Below, piece after piece: positions 16,740 to 21,917 of a stretch of DNA of 27,010 bases. The notes under the pieces are model-generated. The model was not told the DNA's origin and made no database searches. It worked only from the letters and a program-made list of their open reading frames with translations. Within the stretch, counting starts at the first letter, position 1; each line of letters starts with the position of its first letter. Source of the DNA: an uncultured Clostridium sp. (GTDB taxonomy: Bacteria > Bacillota_A > Clostridia > TANB77 > CAG-508); NCBI GenBank assembly GCA_930980675.1, contig CAKNIU010000015.1:1-27010 (forward strand). The letters run 5' to 3'. The translations under genes and the position numbers were made by a program.

Positions 16740-16772
16740 ATTTTCGTTTTAGATCCGTCCTCAACTGAAAAT
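16740..16772. repeat. Single 33-bp palindromic unit (family copy C)
   Basis: It begins ATTTTCGTTTTAGATCC, has the core half GATCCGTCC and ends AACTGAAAAT; it is exactly 33 bp, like the other copies, but more degenerate. It lies in the untranslated leader of the GLUG-repeat gene, between the terminator-like hairpin (16786-16838) and the ribosome binding site. Confidence 0.65.
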
Positions 16773-16785
16773 TTTTAAACTCTAA

Positions 16786-16838
16786 AAAAACTATGCCTCT
16801 ATTACGTATTTTATATACGCATAAAAAGCATAGTTTTT
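16786..16838 (-). terminator. Terminator-like hairpin in the GLUG gene leader (possible attenuator)
   Basis: AAAAACTATGC (16786-16796) is perfectly complementary to GCATAGTTTTT (16828-16838). An inner stem, CGTAT with ATACG (16805-16809, 16815-16819), stacks inside it. On the minus strand it ends in seven T residues, so it should terminate transcription before the GLUG gene. The short ORF at 16811-16927 overlaps the first half of the stem. Confidence 0.6.
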
Positions 16839-16927
16839 CTACTACGTTCACATAATTGTAATTTATTAAATCTTACGATATATATATATATATATACAGC
16901 CCCAAGGCTTTCAGCGATTTTTGTCAT
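16811..16927 (-). CDS. Short leader ORF, 38 codons, upstream of the GLUG-repeat gene
   Basis: An ATG at 16927 has AAAGGAG about 9 nt upstream (16943-16937) and lies about 20 nt after the predicted transcription start. It encodes MTKIAESLGAVYIYIYIV and then a basic stretch, ending at TAA 16813-16811. A (TA) dinucleotide run (16878-16896) encodes the Tyr-Ile repeats. I do not recognise the peptide. Its stop codon falls in the inner loop of the terminator-like hairpin, so ribosomes finishing this ORF would cover the first strand of that hairpin. It may be a leader peptide or a small membrane-associated protein. Confidence 0.4.
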   Translation of the reverse strand: MTKIAESLGAVYIYIYIVRFNKLQLCERSRKTMLFMRI

Positions 16928-16953
16928 TTGTTTTTGCTCCTTTACTTTTCTTT

Positions 16954-16959
16954 ATTATA
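16954..16959 (-). promoter_or_regulatory. Extended -10 promoter of the GLUG-gene leader
   Basis: The minus strand reads TGGTATAAT, a perfect extended -10 (TGnTATAAT), with TATAAT at 16959-16954. No good -35 is visible, as is usual for extended -10 promoters. Transcription should start near 16947. The whole 327-bp gap between spoIVFB and the GLUG gene is explained by this promoter, the short ORF, the hairpin and the palindromic unit. Confidence 0.6.
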
Positions 16960-17031
16960 CCATAAATAAATTTTTTATATTAGTATTTTTAGTTCTTGCA
17001 TCATTAAATTAGCATTTTATAATCAAGCATT

Positions 17032-17724
17032 TCAAGAAATCTGTTTATATATTTTTTCCTTCATATTGTATTCTTTATTGCATTTATATACCATAATCCA
17101 CAAATAAATTATTACAAATAATATTGCTATATTTTTATAATATAATATTAAAATACTAGAAATTGCTGTAAGTAAAATCACATTTATATTTGTAATTGTT
17201 TTTACATATGAATAGCTTTCTCTTAGACCTATAAATATATGTATTAGTCCTTGCATTATTCTTCCGCCATCCAATGGATAAATTGGTATTAAATTAAATA
17301 ATATAATTAAGATATTTGCATAAATTGCATTTTGGAATTGCTCTATATTTGTGATTGACTCTGCATTTATAAAATTAATTAAAACTAAAATTAAAATACA
17401 AACTGCATTTGTAACTGGTCCAGCTAAAGCAATTAATATTTTCTTTACTGTAAGTTTACTCCCTTTTTTGACTTTTATATTATAGTCATCACATTTTACT
17501 TTAAATCCTAGTTTAAATCCAAATGGAATTATACTTATGCTTGCTGGTTTAAATCCAAGTAGTAATCCACAAAGTAAATGTCCTAGTTCATGTATTAAAG
17601 CAAAAAACATTAAAATAGCATATATTCCAATATTTCTAGTAATTAAAAATATTAATATAATAATAAAAATTTTAAAATCTATTTTTATTTGCATAAGCAT
17701 TTTTTGTATAATTTTATTATACAA
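17032..17724 (-). CDS. spoIVFB: SpoIVFB-like M50 site-2 intramembrane protease
   Basis: In Bacillus, SpoIVFB cleaves pro-sigma-K in the membrane around the forespore. The 230-residue product has five or six hydrophobic segments, the zinc site HELGH (45-49) and the second motif NLIPIYPLDGGRI (N144, D152). The start is probably TTG at 17724, with AAGGAAGGAG just upstream; the next ATG (17700) has no ribosome site at a workable distance. It is shorter than the B. subtilis protein (about 288 residues) and appears to lack the C-terminal CBS domain. It follows the SpoIVFA-like gene by 54 bp, the same pairing as in Bacillus. It could also be a related M50 protease with another substrate. Confidence 0.85.
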   Translation of the reverse strand: MYNKIIQKMLMQIKIDFKIFIIILIFLITRNIGIYAILMFFALIHELGHLLCGLLLGFKPASISIIPFGFKLGFKVKCDDYNIKVKKGSKLTVKKILIALAGPVTNAVCILILVLINFINAESITNIEQFQNAIYANILIILFNLIPIYPLDGGRIMQGLIHIFIGLRESYSYVKTITNINVILLTAISSILILYYKNIAILFVIIYLWIMVYKCNKEYNMKEKIYKQIS

Positions 17725-17778
17725 ATCTCCTTCCTTTTGTTCTTAGCTTTTTTAGTCAGATATTTTTTGATTAATCTT

Positions 17779-18720
17779 TTATATTTGTATTATTTTTTGA
17801 GGGTCCACCGTTCTACTGCTTCTTGCTATTTCAAAATGCAAATGTGGTCCAGTAGTTCTACCGGTATTTCCAACTGTTGCAATTAATTGACCTTGACTAA
17901 TATAATCCCCTTGATTTACATATATGTCTCTACAATGTGCGTACATTGTGCTTACTTCTCCATTTGTTATTTTTACATGATTTCCATAGTCTCCATAGCT
18001 TGATACAAATTCTACAGTGCCTTCCATTGCTGCAATAATTTCTGTTCCTTCATTTGCTCCTATATCAAGTCCTGCGTGATTTGCTGAAATAATGTCTGTA
18101 GGAGTTCTAGGTCCATAACCTGATGTTACCGTTCCATACACTGGTACAATTATAGATACGTTTTCTTTTATATATGCAATGTCTTGCTCGTCTTGACTTA
18201 AAGTAATATTTTCATCAGTGCCACCTATTCCACCAGTTTTAGCCGTTACTCCTTCTTCTGGAGTAGCATTCCCAATTTCATTAGTAGTGCCTTCTTGCAA
18301 AATAGCATTTCCAGTTTCATTTGATGTTTCTCCACTTGTTTCTCCCTGAACATTTTGGCTATCTGTATTATTTGCAATATTTTGCTCATTTTGTTCTGAA
18401 TCAACTACTAAGCCGTTATACCAATCTGTAACAGATTTAAAGCTATTGCTTAATTCATTATATATTTGTCCTATATTTACGTCTGCACTTAACACACTTC
18501 TTACGCTATCCATAAAAGGATAATTATTATGCGACATAAAGTATGCCAATCCAAATATACACATACTCGCAACAGTTTGTATAAATACTTTCGTAAGCAT
18601 AGGCATCTTCTTTTTACTACGCTCAACATTTATATCTCTTGCTGAAATAGTGCCTCTTCTTCTTCCAGCAATCTCTTCCGCTCGTCTTATTCTATCTTGC
18701 TCACTTATTATTCTTTCCAT
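17779..18720 (-). CDS. spoIVFA: SpoIVFA-like membrane-anchored M23 (LytM) peptidase-domain protein
   Basis: I prefer the ATG at 18720 (MERIISEQDRIRRAEEIAGRRR), which has AAGGGAAG upstream; the ATG at 18738 has none. The 313-residue product has a basic cytoplasmic N-terminus, one membrane segment (about 45-63), a Ser/Thr/Gly/Asn-rich linker and a C-terminal LytM domain. That domain keeps the zinc ligands: H and D in NHAGLDIG, and HLH in GPHLHFEI, plus MYAHC. In Bacillus, SpoIVFA holds and inhibits SpoIVFB and its LytM fold lacks these residues, so this protein might still cut peptidoglycan. Position next to spoIVFB supports the name; a SpoIIQ-like role is an alternative. Confidence 0.75.
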   Translation of the reverse strand: MERIISEQDRIRRAEEIAGRRRGTISARDINVERSKKKMPMLTKVFIQTVASMCIFGLAYFMSHNNYPFMDSVRSVLSADVNIGQIYNELSNSFKSVTDWYNGLVVDSEQNEQNIANNTDSQNVQGETSGETSNETGNAILQEGTTNEIGNATPEEGVTAKTGGIGGTDENITLSQDEQDIAYIKENVSIIVPVYGTVTSGYGPRTPTDIISANHAGLDIGANEGTEIIAAMEGTVEFVSSYGDYGNHVKITNGEVSTMYAHCRDIYVNQGDYISQGQLIATVGNTGRTTGPHLHFEIARSSRTVDPQKIIQI

Positions 18721-18812
18721 AGACTTCTTCCCTTGCATATGATTTAGGTTTTTGTGGCTTACCTATAACCTTTTTTAGAGTAAATGCTTTGACTTGATTC
18801 TTTCTTCAACAA

Positions 18813-18861
18813 AAAACTTTTTAACTAGTCTTTTAAAATATATGACTAATTAAAAAGTTTT
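18813..18861 (-). terminator. Terminator between the small coiled-coil gene and spoIVFA
   Basis: 18813-18830 and 18844-18861 are 18-bp arms with one imperfect pair, which is U-G on the minus strand and a true mismatch on the plus strand, so the RNA is minus-strand. On that strand the stem is followed by AAGTTTTTTG. It ends the transcript of the gene at 18918-19121. Confidence 0.75.
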
Positions 18862-18917
18862 ATTCTTCCGTGAAATAGGAAACATATATATTTTCGAGTT
18901 ATATTATAGCTAAATTA

Positions 18918-19121
18918 TTAAAATGTAATTATTAAAAAGCTAATCACTACAAGTGCTAAAAGTATTTTCCAAGCCCAATTATATCTTTTCAGCTTTTTGC
19001 ATTCAGTCTCAAGTTCTCTTATTTTTCGCTTGCTTTTACTTTCATCTTTATATTTTTCTTCGCATTTTTCCAAAATTTTCTCTGCCTTATTTATTATATA
19101 CTTTTTGTTTAGATCTCCCAT
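18918..19121 (-). CDS. Small tail-anchored coiled-coil protein
   Basis: The 67-residue product has AAGGAG 8 nt before its ATG. The first 45 residues are highly charged and helical (KAEKILEKCEEKYKDESK, then RKIRELETECKKLKRY), probably a coiled coil. The last 18 (AWKILLALVVISFLIITF) are one membrane segment at the extreme C-terminus, so the protein should face the cytoplasm as a tail-anchored protein. It is the third gene after ftsZ on the same strand and is followed by a terminator. A role in division is only suggested by position; I do not recognise the family. Confidence 0.7.
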   Translation of the reverse strand: MGDLNKKYIINKAEKILEKCEEKYKDESKSKRKIRELETECKKLKRYNWAWKILLALVVISFLIITF

Positions 19122-19247
19122 AATTTTATCTCCTTTGTTTTATAATATCAAAATTGTATTATTTCCTAATTGTCCTTATCTTTATATGATTGTTAAATAA
19201 TTTATTTGATAAAATTATTTCCACTAATGGCAGATTTATACATATAA

Positions 19248-19406
19248 TTAAACTATTTTTACTTTTAAAATCTTATCTTCCATTCCTTCTATTTTTATTT
19301 GCTTGTCCAAAAGTTCTTGTGGAGCATCTTCGCTCATTCCATTGTATACTTCATTTTCACCATTCCAAACTGCAATATGCAATAATCTAAATTCTTTTAT
19401 TGTCAT
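19248..19406 (-). CDS. Small hypothetical protein, 52 residues, downstream of ftsZ
   Basis: An ATG at 19406 is preceded by AGAGAGG (about 11 nt) and opens a frame of 52 codons, beginning MTIKEFRLLHIAVWNGENEV and ending KILKVKIV with a TAA at 19248-19250. The composition is soluble and protein-like (acidic middle, DAPQELLDK, no membrane segment). It starts 39 bp after the ftsZ stop codon on the same strand. No known family is recognised. Confidence 0.55.
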   Translation of the reverse strand: MTIKEFRLLHIAVWNGENEVYNGMSEDAPQELLDKQIKIEGMEDKILKVKIV

Positions 19407-19445
19407 AAATAATATTACCTCTCTTTTAAATAAATCATCTAAGAT

Positions 19446-20456
19446 TTATATCTTATACTTTGCATTTATGTTAATTTTATTATCATCCTCTTTTGATTCA
19501 ACTCCTGTTGCAACAACAGTAACAACAACTTCATCTCCTAAGTCCTCGTCTATTACTGTTCCAAATATAACATTTGCGTCAGGGCTAACTTTTTCTCCTA
19601 TCAATCCTGCACTTTTATTGATATCTTCTAGGCTAATGTCTTCTCCACCTTTAATGTTGAATATAACACCTTTTGCTCCATCAATACCGGTTTCTGTCAA
19701 AGGATTATTTAATGCGTCTAAAGTTGCATCAACTATTTTATTTTCGCCTGTAGCTTTACCTATACCCATATATGAAAATCCTTGGTAACCAAGTATTGTT
19801 TGAACATCTGCAAAGTCTACATTAATGGTTCCAACTGAATTTATAATATCTGTAATTGATTGTATTCCTTGTCTTAATATGTCATCTGTCATTTTAAATG
19901 CATTTAATATTGATACATTAGTTTCTGTATTTTGCAACAATTTATCATTCGAAATAACAATAAGTGCATTTACATTTGGTTTAAGCTTGTCTATTCCAAT
20001 ATTAGCTCTTGATCCTCTTAATTTACCTTCAAATGAAAATGGTTTTGTTACTATTCCTATTGTTAGTATTCCTTTTTTCTTTGCTTCTTCTGCAATAACT
20101 GGTATTGCACCAGTACCAGTGCCTCCACCCATTCCAGCAGTAACAAATAAAAGATCAGTTCCTTCCAAAATTTTATCTATATCATCTATACTTTCCCTTG
20201 CTGCTTTTTCTCCAATTTCTGGATTAGCACCTGCACCTAATCCTTGTGCTATTTCTTTACCTATCTGCAATGTTTTACATCCATTTGTATTTGCTCTTTC
20301 AAGTATCCCCTTTTCAGTATTTACTAATATATATTCTACTCCATCTACGTCAGATACTATCATTTGATTTACGGCATTATTTCCGCCTCCACCAACACCT
20401 ATAACCTTTATTTTTATTAAGTCCTTTGTTCTTTTTACTGGTTCGTAGTCTATCAC
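19446..20456 (-). CDS. ftsZ: Cell division GTPase FtsZ, short form without C-terminal peptide
   Basis: FtsZ polymerises into the division ring. The start is GTG at 20456 (VIDYEPVKRTKDLIKIKVIG), with AAGGAGG placed correctly; a GTG further upstream lies before that site. The 336-residue product has GVGGGGNNAV, GLGAGANPE, the tubulin signature GMGGGTGTGAIP and the T7 motif VNVDFADV that completes the GTPase site. Divergent spots include SNDKLL, where PNDKLL is usual, and YQGFSYMGIGKATGEN. After the core ends at VVTVVATG, only about 20 residues follow (ending INAKYKI), with no long linker and no IPxFLR-type peptide that binds FtsA or SepF. It may be a second FtsZ-like paralogue. It has its own promoter. 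Confidence 0.9.
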   Translation of the reverse strand: MIDYEPVKRTKDLIKIKVIGVGGGGNNAVNQMIVSDVDGVEYILVNTEKGILERANTNGCKTLQIGKEIAQGLGAGANPEIGEKAARESIDDIDKILEGTDLLFVTAGMGGGTGTGAIPVIAEEAKKKGILTIGIVTKPFSFEGKLRGSRANIGIDKLKPNVNALIVISNDKLLQNTETNVSILNAFKMTDDILRQGIQSITDIINSVGTINVDFADVQTILGYQGFSYMGIGKATGENKIVDATLDALNNPLTETGIDGAKGVIFNIKGGEDISLEDINKSAGLIGEKVSPDANVIFGTVIDEDLGDEVVVTVVATGVESKEDDNKININAKYKI

Positions 20457-20515
20457 AATTATTCCTCCTTGCACTTTTTATAGTTTGCATTTTTTTATTT
20501 TTTCAATGTACATAT

Positions 20516-20543
20516 ATTATACTATATTTGCAACATTTTTCAA
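20516..20543 (-). promoter_or_regulatory. Promoter of ftsZ
   Basis: On the minus strand TTGAAA (20543-20538) and TATAAT (20521-20516) are separated by 16 nt. Transcription would start near 20509, giving a leader of about 50 nt before the GTG at 20456. Confidence 0.65.
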
Positions 20544-20590
20544 GTGTTATTAGGTTTAAAATTCTATAATTCACAGCTTATTATTAATAT

Positions 20591-20728
20591 AAGTCAGCAA
20601 TATACATTTTCCACTTTTGCTATGCTAATCGTGCAAGCTTTGTCTCCACTCCTAAAATAAAAGTAAAAATAAGTTATATTGTTATCAACTACTACTGCAA
20701 AAAGCTCCAAAACATATATTGCCGACTT
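20591..20728 (-). ncRNA. Candidate structured RNA closed by a 20-bp helix
   Basis: The minus-strand arms AAGTCGGCAATATATGTTTT (20728-20709) and AAAATGTATATTGCTGACTT (20610-20591) pair at all 20 positions if G-U is allowed (three G-U pairs). On the plus strand those three positions are A-C mismatches, which fixes the RNA strand. Inside, after a small internal loop (GGAG opposite TGG), CTTTTTGC pairs with GCAAAAG with one bulged base, followed by a large A/U-rich central region. A weak promoter candidate (TTAATC, 17 nt, TATAAT) lies upstream, overlapping the end of the gene at 20782. With the ftsZ promoter, it accounts for the 325-bp gap before ftsZ. I cannot place it in a known RNA family. Confidence 0.45.
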
Positions 20729-20781
20729 TTATAACAATTGACTATAAATTGTAACTATTATACTAAATTTAACTCTTTAGA

Positions 20782-21147
20782 TTAACATTTACAACTTTCT
20801 TCTGCAAAGCAAACTATTAATCTATATAAAGATAATAGTACCCATACTGCAAAGAAGCCAAACAACCCAATTATTATTGCATATACCAAAGTTGTAGCAA
20901 GTGTTATTGATAGTGCTATTGTTGATAATATTATTGCACCAACAGTAGCTATTGCAATACATTTTCCATTCTTGCATAAACATTTTCTATTAAGCAATGA
21001 TAAAACTATTGTAAAAATTGCTATTCCAAGTATTATCCAAAGAACTGGTATTATACCTGTAATAATTCCTGTAGAATATATTAGTCCTATAACAATTCCA
21101 AGTGCTAAACTAATAATAATATCAATTATACAATTACATTTACACAT
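20782..21147 (-). CDS. Cysteine-rich four-helix membrane protein
   Basis: The 121-residue product has AAAGGAAG 7 nt before its ATG. It has four hydrophobic segments (about 8-27, 28-52, 63-84 and 86-112). Three cysteine clusters lie at the N-terminus (MCKCNC), in the loop between helices 2 and 3 (CLCKNGKC) and at the C-terminus (ESCKC). With the N-terminus inside, all three would be on the same face of the membrane. I do not recognise the family. It follows the BclA-like gene by 101 bp on the same strand and has a sigma-K-like promoter, so a late-sporulation or spore-coat role is possible but inferred. Confidence 0.7.
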   Translation of the reverse strand: MCKCNCIIDIIISLALGIVIGLIYSTGIITGIIPVLWIILGIAIFTIVLSLLNRKCLCKNGKCIAIATVGAIILSTIALSITLATTLVYAIIIGLFGFFAVWVLLSLYRLIVCFAEESCKC

Positions 21148-21202
21148 ATAAATTCTTCCTTTCTAGAGCATAAATAGCATTTTGCTATATATCCTTCTTT
21201 TA

Positions 21203-21229
21203 TATTATATGATATCATTTTTTATTTGT
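21203..21229 (-). promoter_or_regulatory. Sigma-K-like promoter upstream of the cysteine-rich gene
   Basis: The minus strand carries AC (21229-21228), exactly 16 nt, then CATATAATA (21211-21203). This fits the Bacillus sigma-K pattern AC, 16-17 nt, CATAnnnTA. A short hairpin (ATAGCA, AAA, TGCTAT) lies between it and the ribosome site. The pattern is loose and the DNA is AT-rich, so chance is not excluded. Confidence 0.35.
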
Positions 21230-21248
21230 TATTTTGTTTTATAATTTA

Positions 21249-21764
21249 TTAATCTATTTTTTCTATATCAATTCTTGCTCTAGGATAAATAATATCTTCT
21301 ACTGTAATAGCTCCAAGTTGTAATGTATCTCCTTCATTTAGTGTTAAAATTACTGTACTTTTATTAGTCATTCTATTTATTACATTATCCTTTAATATAG
21401 GAGTTTCATTTTGAGTATCTTCTAAAACTGTTCCATTTACTAAAAGCACAGCATTAAAATTATAAGTACCAAAAGTTTGTCTTTCTCCATATATTTGATA
21501 AGAAATTTGATATACTCCATGTTCGTTTATATTTATTAAATCACTGCCTAGTATATGCGTCATAGCAGTTCCTATTTCAATATCATTTCTGCTAAATTTT
21601 ATTGATGTTGTACCAATTGTTGTATTATCCCCTGGAACTGCAACAACTGTCAGTATGCTCTTTGAATTCATTGGATTATTACATATAAAAATAATAGTTA
21701 TAATTAATATTAAAATTGATAATATTAGTGGTAATATATGTTCAATATTACATTTATGTTTCAT
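21249..21764 (-). CDS. Membrane-anchored protein with BclA C-terminal-like jelly-roll domain
   Basis: The 171-residue product has GGAGGG before its ATG. Residues about 10-29 are one membrane segment or uncleaved signal. The rest (about 38-171) reads like the C1q/TNF-type C-terminal domain of the exosporium protein BclA: IEIGTAMTHILGSDLININEHGVYQISYQI, then AVLLVNGTVL and STVILTLNEGDTLQLGA. Such domains trimerise. No collagen-like GXX repeat is present, unlike BclA itself. Its partner downstream is the cysteine-rich membrane protein. A CATAATATA box lies upstream at about 21800, but its AC half is 18 nt away, so the promoter assignment is weak. A role on the spore or cell surface is inference. 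Confidence 0.7.
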   Translation of the reverse strand: MKHKCNIEHILPLILSILILIITIIFICNNPMNSKSILTVVAVPGDNTTIGTTSIKFSRNDIEIGTAMTHILGSDLININEHGVYQISYQIYGERQTFGTYNFNAVLLVNGTVLEDTQNETPILKDNVINRMTNKSTVILTLNEGDTLQLGAITVEDIIYPRARIDIEKID

Positions 21765-21855
21765 TACACCCTCCTTTAATAAATAAAAAATATAATATAT
21801 ATTATGAAACCAAGCACCTAATATGTGAAACCTCCAGGTTCTTTAATGGTAAATA

Positions 21856-21884
21856 TTGAAAATTTTATATATTTGTAATAAAAT
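21856..21884 (+). promoter_or_regulatory. Promoter of the acyl-CoA-ligase-like gene
   Basis: TTGAAA (21856-21861), 17 nt, TAAAAT (21879-21884). The start codon is at 21918, so the leader is about 27 nt and contains AAAGGA. It lies in the gap shared with the divergent BclA-like gene. Confidence 0.6.
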
Positions 21885-21917
21885 ATATAAAGATTTTTAA
21901 GAAAGGATTTTTTAATT

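Noticed and set aside
16705..16851. N-terminal extension of the GLUG protein to a GTG at 16851
   Set aside because: It would translate the terminator-like hairpin and a palindromic repeat; the ATG at 16704 has a proper GGAGG 7 nt upstream.
16878..16896. Phase-variable fusion of the short ORF to the GLUG gene by (TA)n slippage
   Set aside because: I traced the frame: the GLUG frame has a TAA at 16875-16873 just after the TA run, so a slipped reading would stop there and not fuse.
16860..16960. Cyclic-di-GMP riboswitch ahead of the GLUG gene
   Set aside because: This class often precedes clostridial surface genes, but I could not find its conserved CACGCACAGGGCAAACC-like core.
20600..20705. 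A short open frame (ELFAVVVDNN and onward) inside the candidate RNA
   Set aside because: It has no ATG or GTG start with a ribosome site, and the paired arms with strand-specific G-U pairs explain the segment better.
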